Below are positions 47,124 to 56,164 of a DNA stretch of 64,000 nucleotides, piece by piece (the stretch's first letter is position 1; every line of letters begins with the position of its first letter). The stretch spans positions 868,001 to 932,000 of the forward strand of contig NC_007973.1 of assembly GCF_000196015.1 (NCBI RefSeq), read 5' to 3'. Both the position numbers and the translations under genes were made by a program. The notes under the pieces were generated by a model that worked only from the letters and a program-made list of their open reading frames with translations, ran no database searches and was not told where the DNA came from. The stretch comes from Cupriavidus metallidurans CH34 (GTDB lineage: Bacteria; Pseudomonadota; Gammaproteobacteria; Burkholderiales; Burkholderiaceae).

Positions 47124-49418
47124 ATGCTGGAGTCTTCCGTGCAGCAAAAAATCCTATCGAGTGCCATCCGCGTGCTGGTTTCTGGCGCGGCCTCAGCCGG
47201 TCTGGCAATCTCCGTGTCAGCTGTTCCGCTGGTCGTACATGCGCAAACCGCGCCTGAAGGTCAGAGTTCGGCTGGATCGGCCGACGACAGAAATGTGCTG
47301 CCGTCTGTCACGGTAACGGGCAAGGGTGTTCCAAACACCAATGACGCACCGACGGGGATCTCTCGTCTGCCGGAGACCATCAAGGAAACGCCCAAGACGA
47401 TCAACGTCGTGCCCAAGGAGGTTATCGAGCAGCAGCAGGCCACTTCGCTCGAACAGATCCTGAAGAACGTGCCGGGCATTACGATTTCCACGGGTGAGGG
47501 CAACGGCGGGCAGAACGGCGACCAGTTCCGCATTCGCGGCCTTTCCGCCAAGGGCGACATCTATGTCGATGGTCTGCGGGACTTCGGCGCATACAAGCGC
47601 GACAGCTTCAACACCGAAAGCGTGGAAGTGATCAAGGGACCGTCGGGTGAGACGTTCGGCGTGGGCAATATCGGTGGTCTGATCAACCAGTCGACCAAGC
47701 GGGCGAACCTGAACACGAGCACCAGCATCGACCAGGGCGTCGGGTCGGCGTCGACGTACCGCACGACGGTCGACAGCAATATCCGCCTGAATGATACGTC
47801 CGCCGTACGTATCAACGGCGTGTTCCAGAATGGCCGTGTCGCGGATCGCGACCATGTCGACGACGACCGCCGCGGTATCGCCATCGATTTCGGCACCGGC
47901 CTCGGCACCAGCACGGAATGGCACCTGAATTACTCCTACCTGCACCGTAGCGGCGCGCCGGATTTCGGTGTGCCGCTGGCGCAGGGTGCGGATGGCATCT
48001 TCCGTCCGCTGCCTGAGTACAACGTACCGGGTTACGCGTCGTCGACGTCCTACGTCCGCAATACCGACCGCGACATCACCGACGCCCATATCGTCTCGTC
48101 GTCGTTCATGAAACGACTCGACAACGGCATCACCATCAACAACGACACGCGTTTCAGCTTCTACGAGCGCGATTTCTCGTCAACCAACCCGGCGTCGCTC
48201 AACTACGCGAGCCTGCAGCGGTTGCTGGCGGGCGGCAACGTGAGTTTGTCGTACGGCGCGGGCGGCGGCTCCACCTATCTGCAGCGCGGCTGGGGCATTC
48301 AGAACGTGCTGAGCGCCAAGGGCGAGTTCTATACCGGTAGCTTCCGCCACAAGGCCATGGTCGGCCTGGATACGATCTATCAGCGTGACCATCGCGACAT
48401 GGGCACGTGGACGGGCCGCATGAACAACCAGACCGTCATGAACCCGATTTTCTACAACAGCCCGGGTGCGACGGTCAGTTATGGCGGCACCACGCGCGAT
48501 GCGAACTCGATCGACGTTGGCGTATTCGCCAACGACCGCGTCTGGTTCAACGACCAGTTCTCGTTGATGGGCAGCCTGCGCTGGGACTACTTCCGCAGCG
48601 AGTATTCGACCAACGCGTCCTCGGTCGGTGGCGTATCCGATTCGAAGAAGCTGAGCCCGGCTATCAGCGCGATCTGGGAGCCGACCAAGGACTACATGTT
48701 CTACACGTCGTTCTCGCGCACCTATCGTCCGGTCGGGACCGATATCGCGGTGGCGGTCGGCGGCGTGCAGTCCGAGGTGCCGCAGAACGGCGTCAACACC
48801 GAGCCAGAGCGTGCCGACACGATCGAAGTGGGCGCCAAGCTGGATTTCCTCGAAAAGCGCCTGGGCGTGACCGGTGCGATCTTCCAGACGAAGAAGTACA
48901 ACGCGTACACGGTTGACCCGATCACCGGAGACATCACCAACGGTTTCTCGGATTCGGGTGAAGGCCGACGCATCCGCGGCGCGGAAATTGGCCTGAGCGG
49001 GCGGATTACGAACAACTGGTCGGCCACGATGGCATATGCCTACCTGGACGGCATCGTCACCTCGGCCACGGCGCCTACCTCGATTGGCAATGTCGCCCCT
49101 GGCGTCTCGCGTCACAATGTGACGCTCTGGACCAGCTATGACATTCCGCACACGATCCTGCCGCTGCCCGGCCGGCTCACGGTGGGTGGTGGTCTCCAGT
49201 ACGCCTCGGCCTATTGGGCGGACACCGCGAACACCGCGCGTATGCCCGATAACTTCTCGCTCGATGCGATGATCGGTTACAAGCAGGGCAAGTTTCGCGC
49301 GTCGCTCAATGCCTACAACCTGACGAATCGCCTGAACTATCAGTCGTCGTTCAACGTGGCACGTGCCGTACCCGCATCCGGGCGGACGTTCCTGTTTAAC
49401 GTCGGCATGACGTTCTAA
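47124..49418 (+). CDS. TonB-dependent siderophore receptor, Fiu/catecholate-like
   Basis: 764-residue outer-membrane receptor. Signal peptide (VLVSGAASAGLAISVSAVPLVVHA-QT); plug domain with TPKTINVVPKEVIEQQQATS, FRIRGLSAKGDIYVDGLRD and VEVIKGPSGETFGVGNIGGLI; then a 22-strand barrel ending in a C-terminal Phe (FLFNVGMTF). Adjacent PiuC-type gene is typical of Fiu-like catecholate or xenosiderophore receptors. Expression should be iron-repressed. The in-frame GTG 47049 is less likely than ATG 47124, since the signal peptide starts there. Confidence 0.93.
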   Translation: MLESSVQQKILSSAIRVLVSGAASAGLAISVSAVPLVVHAQTAPEGQSSAGSADDRNVLPSVTVTGKGVPNTNDAPTGISRLPETIKETPKTINVVPKEVIEQQQATSLEQILKNVPGITISTGEGNGGQNGDQFRIRGLSAKGDIYVDGLRDFGAYKRDSFNTESVEVIKGPSGETFGVGNIGGLINQSTKRANLNTSTSIDQGVGSASTYRTTVDSNIRLNDTSAVRINGVFQNGRVADRDHVDDDRRGIAIDFGTGLGTSTEWHLNYSYLHRSGAPDFGVPLAQGADGIFRPLPEYNVPGYASSTSYVRNTDRDITDAHIVSSSFMKRLDNGITINNDTRFSFYERDFSSTNPASLNYASLQRLLAGGNVSLSYGAGGGSTYLQRGWGIQNVLSAKGEFYTGSFRHKAMVGLDTIYQRDHRDMGTWTGRMNNQTVMNPIFYNSPGATVSYGGTTRDANSIDVGVFANDRVWFNDQFSLMGSLRWDYFRSEYSTNASSVGGVSDSKKLSPAISAIWEPTKDYMFYTSFSRTYRPVGTDIAVAVGGVQSEVPQNGVNTEPERADTIEVGAKLDFLEKRLGVTGAIFQTKKYNAYTVDPITGDITNGFSDSGEGRRIRGAEIGLSGRITNNWSATMAYAYLDGIVTSATAPTSIGNVAPGVSRHNVTLWTSYDIPHTILPLPGRLTVGGGLQYASAYWADTANTARMPDNFSLDAMIGYKQGKFRASLNAYNLTNRLNYQSSFNVARAVPASGRTFLFNVGMTF

Positions 49419-49497
49419 CGCAAGTCGCGGGCTTCACGGAGCGGCTACCATACGCTTTCCGGCGCACCTGTGCCGCTCCGCCAAACCTTGAAGTGCC

Positions 49498-50184
49498 ATG
49501 CTCATTCAGATACCCAATGTCCTCACGCCGGAGGAAGTCCGGTACTGCAGGCAACGGCTGGAAAGTTCGAACTGGGTCGACGGTCGCGTTACTGCGGGCG
49601 ATCTCGCGGCCCAGTCCAAGCTCAATCTGCAGATTCCCGTCGATAGCGAGGTAGCACAGGAACTCGGCGAGTTCATCCTGACCGCGCTGGGTCGCAATGC
49701 CTCGTATCACTCCGCCGCGCTGCCTCTGCGCGTCTTGCCGCCGATGTTCAATCGCTATGAAGGCGGCATGACATTCGGCACGCACGTGGACAATGCCATC
49801 CGTACCGTGCCGGGCACCGGCGGGATGCGTATCCGCGCCGATGTCTCTAGCACGCTCTTCCTGACCGATCCCGACGAGTACGACGGCGGAGAACTCGTGA
49901 TCAAGGACCTGTACGGTAGCCATACGGTGAAGCTGCCGGCCGGGCACATGGTGGTCTATCCTGCGTCGTCGCTGCACGCCGTGACTCCGGTCACGCGCGG
50001 CGCTCGCTGGGCTTCGTTCTTCTGGGCGCAATCGATGGTCAAGGACGACGGCCAGCGGACGATGCTCTACGAACTCGATCTGACGATCATGGAAGTCCGC
50101 AGGCAACTCGGCGACGACAAAGACGCCGTGCTCGCGCTGGTCAACCACTATCACAACCTGCTCAGGCGCTGGGCAGAGCTTTGA
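49498..50184 (+). CDS. piuC: Fe(II)/2-oxoglutarate dioxygenase, PiuC/YbiX family (PKHD-type)
   Basis: 228 residues, prolyl-4-hydroxylase-like fold. Iron ligands His96 and Asp98 (FGTHVDNA) and His160 (SSLHAVTP), with Arg170 for 2-oxoglutarate (TRGARWASFFW). PiuC/YbiX genes accompany outer-membrane siderophore receptors and are iron-regulated; their substrate is unresolved. It is 79 bp downstream of the receptor gene and probably cotranscribed. The 228-residue length fits. Confidence 0.93.
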   Translation: MLIQIPNVLTPEEVRYCRQRLESSNWVDGRVTAGDLAAQSKLNLQIPVDSEVAQELGEFILTALGRNASYHSAALPLRVLPPMFNRYEGGMTFGTHVDNAIRTVPGTGGMRIRADVSSTLFLTDPDEYDGGELVIKDLYGSHTVKLPAGHMVVYPASSLHAVTPVTRGARWASFFWAQSMVKDDGQRTMLYELDLTIMEVRRQLGDDKDAVLALVNHYHNLLRRWAEL

Positions 50185-50189
50185 CTCCC

Positions 50190-51275
50190 ATGCAGATCCC
50201 CACCGACACTGTTTCGCTGCGTGACTACGAATATCGCTTTCACGAAAGGGTGGACCCGGCGATTCGCGCCTACATCGCGGGCGCGGCGGCCGATGCAGTA
50301 ACGCAGCGCGAGAACGGTGCCGCATTCGAGCGCATCAGGCTGATGCCTCGCGCGCTTGTCGACATGTCGCAGGCATCGGCCCGGTCCGAACTGTTCGGCG
50401 AGACGCTCGACTATCCGATCCTGATTGCCCCAACCGCGTATCACAAGCTCGTCCATCCCGACGGTGAGCTGGCGACGGTTCAGGGGGCGTCCCTCACCCG
50501 CACCTGGATGACTGTCAGCACCCAGGCCAGCGTCACGCTGGAAGAGGTCGCGCGCGCATCCACCGCGCCACTCTGGTTTCAGCTCTACATGCAGCCACGT
50601 CGCGAGGATTCGCTGGCGCTGGTCCGCAGGGCGGAGCAGGCGGGCTACAAGGCGTTGGTGGTGACGATCGACGCTGCTGTCAGCGGCATCCGCAATGTCG
50701 AGCAGCGCGCGGGGTTTCGATTGCCCGATGGCGTCAGCGCGGTCAATCTTGCTGGGTTTGCCGCGAACGAGCCGATTCGCGCAAGCGTCGGGAGTCCGAT
50801 CTTTCGCGGTATGTTGGCCCATGCACCTACCTGGTCTGACATCGAGTGGCTATGCGGACAGACCACGTTGCCGGTACTCGTCAAGGGCTTGCTCAATCCG
50901 GCCGACGTGCCTGCCGCGCTGAATGCGGGGGTGTCGGGCATCATCGTGTCGAATCACGGTGGCCGCGTGCTCGACACGCTTCCCGCCACGATCGACGTGC
51001 TGCCCGCTGTTGCCGCCGCCGTGGCTGGTGCCGTGCCGATCCTGCTCGACGGCGGCGTGCGGCGCGGTACGGATATCGTCAAGGCGATCGCGCTGGGTGC
51101 CTCCGCGGTACTGCTTGGCCAGCCAGTGTTGCACGCGCTGGCGGTCGGCGGGATGCCGGGCGTGGTCCATATGCTGACGCTGCTGCAAACCGAACTGGAA
51201 GCCGCGATGGCATTGCTCGGCAGGCCGACACTGCGCGATATTGATGCGTCGACGTTGATGGGCCGGACGGCGTAG
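50190..51275 (+). CDS. FMN-dependent alpha-hydroxyacid oxidase/dehydrogenase
   Basis: 361 residues, TIM-barrel of the glycolate/lactate/mandelate family, oxidising a 2-hydroxy acid to a 2-keto acid with FMN. Key parts: LIAPTAYHKLVHPDGELAT (FMN phosphate and active-site region), PLWFQLYMQ, TLPVLVKGLLNPADV (FMN Lys), the VSNHGGRVLD motif with catalytic His and substrate Arg, and LLDGGVRRGTDIVKA. ATG 50190 is five bases after the piuC stop; a TTG at 50181 is an alternative. Its place in an iron operon is unusual and unexplained. Confidence 0.92.
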   Translation: MQIPTDTVSLRDYEYRFHERVDPAIRAYIAGAAADAVTQRENGAAFERIRLMPRALVDMSQASARSELFGETLDYPILIAPTAYHKLVHPDGELATVQGASLTRTWMTVSTQASVTLEEVARASTAPLWFQLYMQPRREDSLALVRRAEQAGYKALVVTIDAAVSGIRNVEQRAGFRLPDGVSAVNLAGFAANEPIRASVGSPIFRGMLAHAPTWSDIEWLCGQTTLPVLVKGLLNPADVPAALNAGVSGIIVSNHGGRVLDTLPATIDVLPAVAAAVAGAVPILLDGGVRRGTDIVKAIALGASAVLLGQPVLHALAVGGMPGVVHMLTLLQTELEAAMALLGRPTLRDIDASTLMGRTA

Positions 51276-51277
51276 CG

Positions 51278-52048
51278 CTATCCAGCCGGGTTCATCGTCG
51301 ATAGCTCCCGCACCATCAACGCGCCGAGTTCGTCTCGGCGGCTTGCGTTCATGCGGCTGCTGATCGCGCCGAAGCTGATGGCCGCCGACGCGCCAAACGG
51401 CAACTGGAACGCGCATCCCACGCCGGAGACGCCTTCGGTGATGGTATCCACGATCTCCGCATAGCCCTTGCGTCGGCTTCTGGCTGCCGCCGCCAGTAGT
51501 CGCGAGATCGGCATTCCGGCTTCGGCATAAAGTGCGTGCTTGCGCTTGTGAACCTCGCGGATCGCGTCGTCCGACATTGCCGACATCAGCGCGAGGCCGC
51601 CAGCGCCGATGCCCAGTAGCCGGCGTTGGCCCGGCACCGTCGTGAACACGCGCACGGGGAACGGCCCTTCCTCGCGGTGCAGGCAGACCGTGAAGTCTCC
51701 TTGTGGCACCACCAGGAAGACCGTGTCGCCCGACACGCGAGCCAGCTTTTTCATCAGAGGCGCGACCAGATCGACGATTGGCGCCTTCTCCGCGGCGGCG
51801 GCGCCAAGCTGCATAGCGTCGATGCCGAGCCGGTAGCGCTTGCTGTGGATGTTGCGCTCGACGAAGCGTTCCTCCTCGAGCGAGCAGAGCAGCCGATATG
51901 CCGTCGGCCGCTCCAGGCCGCTTTCCGTGACGATATCCGCCAGCGTCGCGCCTTCTTCCTGATGGCGGGCCAGCAGCCTCAGGATTTCCAGCCCCCGGCG
52001 CAATGTTTGCGCGCCCGCGGTCTTCCTTCCCACCGCCTCATCGCGCAT
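51278..52048 (-). CDS. IclR-family transcriptional regulator
   Basis: 256 residues. N-terminal winged helix with QTLRRGLEILRLLARHQEEGATLADIV and RPTAYRLLCSLEEERFV (about 12-80), then the IclR effector domain with RRLLGIGAGGLALMSAM and ISFGAISSR. The ATG at 52048 follows GGAGAGACAG. The frame is open far upstream (to 53104) across the enoyl-CoA hydratase gene, but that is antisense noise. Divergent from the acyl-CoA operon it probably controls. Confidence 0.92.
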   Translation of the reverse strand: MRDEAVGRKTAGAQTLRRGLEILRLLARHQEEGATLADIVTESGLERPTAYRLLCSLEEERFVERNIHSKRYRLGIDAMQLGAAAAEKAPIVDLVAPLMKKLARVSGDTVFLVVPQGDFTVCLHREEGPFPVRVFTTVPGQRRLLGIGAGGLALMSAMSDDAIREVHKRKHALYAEAGMPISRLLAAAARSRRKGYAEIVDTITEGVSGVGCAFQLPFGASAAISFGAISSRMNASRRDELGALMVRELSTMNPAG

Positions 52049-52121
52049 TTCTGTCTCTCCCTCGCTCGTACTCCGGGTTTTCTTGGTGTCCATATAGTGG
52101 TCAAAACAGTTGCTTGTGTTT

Positions 52122-52136
52122 GTATTGTGAAAATAC
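52122..52136. promoter_or_regulatory. Palindrome GTATT-N5-AATAC, candidate IclR operator
   Basis: A 15-bp interrupted palindrome in an AT-rich patch of the 159-bp divergent gap between iclR and the enoyl-CoA hydratase gene. IclR proteins bind palindromes of about this length. Confidence 0.45.
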
Positions 52137-52207
52137 CTGCTTTTACACTCGATTGGAATCACTCGACACAGCCAAGACGTCAAACCACATCGAACAGAGG
52201 AGCCGGG

Positions 52208-53026
52208 ATGCCTTACACCACCATCGAAATCGAACAGCGCGACGCCGTGCGTCGCGTCTGGCTGGCGCGCGAAAGCGCCCGTAATGCGCAAAGCCAGCGG
52301 ATGCTGGACGAACTGGATCACGCGATGTCCGAAGCAGCCACCGACGACTCGGTGCGCGTGGTGGTGATCGGCGGTCGCGGTGCGCACTTTTCCGCCGGGC
52401 ACGATCTCAAGGAAGCGCAGGAGAAACGCGCCAACTTCACGGTGGAGGAGCGCTGGGCGTACGAAAGCGAGCGGTACTTCAACTACTGCATGCGCATCTG
52501 GGATTTCCCAAAGCCGACCATCGCGCAAGTGCAGGGCGCATGCGTCTCCGGCGGCTTCATGATCGCCAATATGTGCGATCTGGTGGTGGCTTCCGAGTCG
52601 GCGTACTTCTCCGATCCGGTCGGCCATTCGCTCGGCGCGGCGGCCACCGAGGTGCTGATTCATCCGTGGGTCATGGGGCTCAGGAAAGCCAAGGAAATGC
52701 TCTTCACCGGGGATCGGATCGATGCGGCTGAAGCGTTGCGCATCGGCATGGTGAATCGGGTGGTCGCGGAAGGGGAACTGGAAGCGCAAACCGATGCGCT
52801 GGCCGCCCGTATCGCCAAGGCGCCGCCGTTCGGCCTGCATCTGATCAAGCGCTCCCTGAACCGCACGCTGGACGCGCAGGGTCTTCGCTCGGCGCTGTCG
52901 GCGCACTTCGACACCCATCAGCTCTCTCATCTCGGGGAGGGGTTCCTGCGCGCGCGGGATGCCGGCCTTGCCAAGGCCATCGTCAAGAATGTCGCCGTGG
53001 ACGCCGACAAGCAAGGAACCCGCTGA
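52208..53026 (+). CDS. Enoyl-CoA hydratase/isomerase family protein
   Basis: 272-residue crotonase-fold protein. Oxyanion-hole segments HFSAGHDLKEAQ and QGACVSGGFMIANMCDLV are clear. The usual catalytic Glu pair is not obvious: ATEVLIHPWVMGLRKAKEMLFTG replaces the canonical GGTQRLPR block, so it may act on an unusual acyl-CoA or isomerise or hydrolyse it. First gene of a plus-strand operon of five under the divergent IclR gene. ATG 52208 follows AGGAGCCGGG. Confidence 0.9.
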   Translation: MPYTTIEIEQRDAVRRVWLARESARNAQSQRMLDELDHAMSEAATDDSVRVVVIGGRGAHFSAGHDLKEAQEKRANFTVEERWAYESERYFNYCMRIWDFPKPTIAQVQGACVSGGFMIANMCDLVVASESAYFSDPVGHSLGAAATEVLIHPWVMGLRKAKEMLFTGDRIDAAEALRIGMVNRVVAEGELEAQTDALAARIAKAPPFGLHLIKRSLNRTLDAQGLRSALSAHFDTHQLSHLGEGFLRARDAGLAKAIVKNVAVDADKQGTR

Positions 53027-53027
53027 C

Positions 53028-55130
53028 ATGGCGCACATGCTCGAACCCCTGTTGAATCCCGCCTCCATCGCGATCATCGGCGCCAGCGACAATCCGGGCC
53101 GCATCGGCGGTATGCCGATAGACCTGCTGGTTCGATTCGGCTATGCGGGTGCCGTCTACCCGGTCAATCCCAAGTACGAGAACGTATTCGGCCTGCGCTG
53201 CTATCGACAGGTGGAAGACCTGCCCGAAGGCATCGACCTGGCGGTGCTCGCGATCGCGGCCGAGGATGTGACCGCGATGCTCAAGCGCTGCCACGCGCGC
53301 GGCATCCGCGCGGCGATCGTCTATGCGGCAGGCTTCGCAGAAGCCGGAGAAAGCGGCGCGGCCCTGCAGGACATCATGGAAGCCTATGTGAAGGAAAGCG
53401 GCATGTTGGTGGCCGGCCCGAACTGCATGGGCTTCGCCAACCTCAACACGCACGCCTATACGGCCTTTGCATCGGTATTCAAGACCGCGCCAGCGCAGAC
53501 GGAGCGGGGGCGCGTGAGCCTGCTGACGCAGAGCGGCAACGTCTGCGCGGCGGTGTTCGCCATCGCCCGCGAACTGGGTGTGCCCTTCAGCCAATTCATC
53601 AACACGGGCAACGAGGCTTGCATCGACTACTCGGCGTACCTTGAGTACCTGGCTCAGGACCCGCAAACAGATGTCGTGATCGGCTATATCGAGGAACTGC
53701 GTGACGGCGCGAGGTTCATCGAGGCGGCGTCGGCGTGCGCGGAGGCGGACAAGCCGCTGATCATCTACAAGGCCGGCGAAACAGACAAAGGGCGCGAAGC
53801 CGTGCGCTCGCACACGTCTGCGTTGGCCGGCAACCAGGCGATCTATCGCGCCGCATTCTCCCAGCTCAATGTGATCGAGTGCCAGGACTTCGCACAGATG
53901 GCGCATATCGCCGAACTGGCGCGCTATCGCCAGCGGTCCGCTGGCCGGCGCGTTGCGATCGTCAGCATTTCGGGGGCAGTGGGGGCGATCCTGGCGGACA
54001 AGTGCATCGGCGCCGGGCTCGAGGTGCCGACGCTGCCGTCGGCGCTTCAGGATACGTTGCGGGCAGGCATTCCCGACTACGGCATGGTGTCGAATCCGAT
54101 CGACGTCACTGGCAACGTCGTCAATGATCCCGGGTTCGTTCGCACCGCGCTCGGGGCGCTGGCAAGCTCCGATGCCGTCGATACCATCATTGTGTACGCG
54201 CCGGGCTACCTGCTGGACCGGATGGCCGACGATCTCGCCACCGTCGTGGCGGAGCACGGCAGGCTCATCGTCGCCGTCGACACTGGCCGTTCGACGCGGC
54301 GTGAATTTCTGCGCGATGCGGGCATTCCGGTCATGACCGATATCGGCATGACGATGCAGACGCTCGCGCCGTTCCTCCACTGGCACGAGCGTCGCGCCCG
54401 CAAGGCATGGCGCGTGCTGGCGCAGCCCGGCGCGTCACGCGCCGGTTCGACGCCAGCCGCGGCATCGCTTCCCGGGAATGAGTACGACGCGCGCGCGTGG
54501 TTCGCATCGCATGGCGTGCCGACGATCGACGAGCGCATTGCGACGAGCGCGGACGACGCAGCCGCAGCCGGTGCGGAGCTCGGATTCCCAGTGGCGCTGA
54601 AGGTCCTGAGCGCCGATGTGCCGCATAAGACCGAGGCGGGCGGCGTTCAGTTACGGCTCACCAATGCCGGTGCGGTACGCGAGGCGTTTCACGTCGTGAT
54701 GGATAACGTGCAGCGTCATGTGCCAACCGCGCGCATCGACGGCGTGATCGTGCAACGGATGGCCGCGCAGGGCGTGGAGCTGATCGTCGGCGCGGTACGA
54801 GACCCCGTGTTCGGACCGGCCCTGACCGTGGGGTTGGGCGGCACGCTTACCGAGCTCTACCGGGACGTGACACATCGGCTGTTACCGGTGGATGCCACGG
54901 GCGCACGCGAGATGCTGCAAGAGTTGAAGGCATTCCCGCTGCTCGATGGCTATCGCAACGCGCCACTTCGGGATATCGACGGCGCTTGCGAAGCGATCGC
55001 TGCGTTCGGGCGTGCGTTCGTGGCGCTCGGGGAGACCGCCGGGGAAGCGGAGATCAATCCGCTGACGGTGCGCGAGCGTGGTCAGGGTGTGGCGATGCTT
55101 GACGCGCTGGTGCTTCCTGCGGCGCGCTAG
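53028..55130 (+). CDS. NDP/ADP-forming acyl-CoA ligase (acetate-CoA ligase family)
   Basis: 700 residues in the fused alpha-beta order. CoA-binding domain (about 1-130: SIAIIGASDNPGRIGGMP and VYPVNP), succinyl-CoA-ligase-like part with GPNCMGFANLNT and the phosphohistidine His262 in VRSHTSALAG, then ATP-grasp (about 480-700: ALKVLSADVPHKTEAGGVQL and EINPLTVRERG). Makes an acyl-CoA from a free acid with ATP. The ATG is two bases after the hydratase stop. It should activate the acid delivered by the Bug receptor encoded next. Confidence 0.93.
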   Translation: MAHMLEPLLNPASIAIIGASDNPGRIGGMPIDLLVRFGYAGAVYPVNPKYENVFGLRCYRQVEDLPEGIDLAVLAIAAEDVTAMLKRCHARGIRAAIVYAAGFAEAGESGAALQDIMEAYVKESGMLVAGPNCMGFANLNTHAYTAFASVFKTAPAQTERGRVSLLTQSGNVCAAVFAIARELGVPFSQFINTGNEACIDYSAYLEYLAQDPQTDVVIGYIEELRDGARFIEAASACAEADKPLIIYKAGETDKGREAVRSHTSALAGNQAIYRAAFSQLNVIECQDFAQMAHIAELARYRQRSAGRRVAIVSISGAVGAILADKCIGAGLEVPTLPSALQDTLRAGIPDYGMVSNPIDVTGNVVNDPGFVRTALGALASSDAVDTIIVYAPGYLLDRMADDLATVVAEHGRLIVAVDTGRSTRREFLRDAGIPVMTDIGMTMQTLAPFLHWHERRARKAWRVLAQPGASRAGSTPAAASLPGNEYDARAWFASHGVPTIDERIATSADDAAAAGAELGFPVALKVLSADVPHKTEAGGVQLRLTNAGAVREAFHVVMDNVQRHVPTARIDGVIVQRMAAQGVELIVGAVRDPVFGPALTVGLGGTLTELYRDVTHRLLPVDATGAREMLQELKAFPLLDGYRNAPLRDIDGACEAIAAFGRAFVALGETAGEAEINPLTVRERGQGVAMLDALVLPAAR

Positions 55131-55189
55131 TCCGTTCCAGCGATTCGAAACGTTCATCGAGAACTACGAAACTACAAGAGGAGACTGTC

Positions 55190-56161
55190 ATGATCAAACG
55201 CATGATTGCAGCGTCGATGGTGATGCTTGCTGCCGTTGCCGCGACGCCCGTGACGGCGGCGGATGCCTATCCAAGTAAGCCGGTTCGCATCATCGTTCCA
55301 TTTCCCCCCGGCGGTGCCGCTGACATCATGACGCGCGCGCTGGGCGAGCGCATGCGCAAGCAGCTTGGCCAGCCAATCGTGATCGAGAACAAGCCTGGCG
55401 CTGGTACCGTCATTGCGTCAGACTACGTCGCAAAGCAGGCGCCGGACGGCTACACGTTGCTGATGGCTGCGTCGTCGCTGGGCATCGCGCCAAGCATCTA
55501 CAAGAACGTCAACTACGATCCGGTTCGGGACTTCGCGCCGATCACGCTGGTGGCTTCGGTCGTCCACGTGCTGGAAGTCAACGCCGCGGTGCCCGTGCAT
55601 AGCGTGAAGGACTTGATCGCCTACATGAAGACGAGCGGCAAGGCACTCAGCTACAGCTCCGCCGGCACCGGAACGTCCACACACCTGGAGGCCGAACTGT
55701 TCAAGTCGATGGCTGTGGTGGACATGACGCATATCCCGTACAAGGGCAGCGCCCCGGCGCTGACGGATCTGGTAGGCGGGAACGTCCAGGTCATGGTGGA
55801 TGCCTATGCGTCATCGGCGCCGTTCATCAAGGCCGGCAGCGTGCGTGCGCTGGCGGTGACCACGGCGAAGCGATCGGCCACGTTGCCGAACGTTCCCACT
55901 GTGGCTGAATCGGGCCTGCCCGGCTACGAAGCCATGCCGTGGCTGGGGCTGCTGGCGCCGGCGGGTACGTCGCCCGAGGCGGTGCAACGGGTCTACGTGG
56001 CCGTCCAGGAATCGCTCAAGGACCCGGCGCTGATCCAGCAATTCCGTGATCTCGGTCTTGACATCATCGGCAACACGCCCACGCAGTTCGCAGGTTTCGT
56101 CAAGCAGGATGCCGTGAAGTGGGCGAAGGTCGCAAAGGCTTCCGGCGCGCAGGCGGATTGA
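55190..56161 (+). CDS. Bug-family (TctC-like) periplasmic solute receptor
   Basis: 323 residues with signal peptide (IAASMVMLAAVAATPVTA-AD). Mature domain: YPSKPVRIIVPFPPGGAADIMTRALG and IVIENKPGAGTVIASDYVAKQ with PDGYTLLMA, all family hallmarks. AGAGGAG precedes the ATG. It lies inside an acyl-CoA catabolic operon, so its ligand is presumably the operon's carboxylic acid substrate. Confidence 0.93.
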   Translation: MIKRMIAASMVMLAAVAATPVTAADAYPSKPVRIIVPFPPGGAADIMTRALGERMRKQLGQPIVIENKPGAGTVIASDYVAKQAPDGYTLLMAASSLGIAPSIYKNVNYDPVRDFAPITLVASVVHVLEVNAAVPVHSVKDLIAYMKTSGKALSYSSAGTGTSTHLEAELFKSMAVVDMTHIPYKGSAPALTDLVGGNVQVMVDAYASSAPFIKAGSVRALAVTTAKRSATLPNVPTVAESGLPGYEAMPWLGLLAPAGTSPEAVQRVYVAVQESLKDPALIQQFRDLGLDIIGNTPTQFAGFVKQDAVKWAKVAKASGAQAD

Positions 56162-56164
56162 GTC

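Noticed and set aside
51626..52207. N-terminal extension of the enoyl-CoA hydratase frame
   Set aside because: Antisense to iclR; the crotonase fold and ribosome site begin at 52208.
52049..53104. Long N-terminal extension of the IclR gene to 608 residues
   Set aside because: The extension runs antisense through the enoyl-CoA hydratase gene; a ribosome site and the IclR start lie at 52048.
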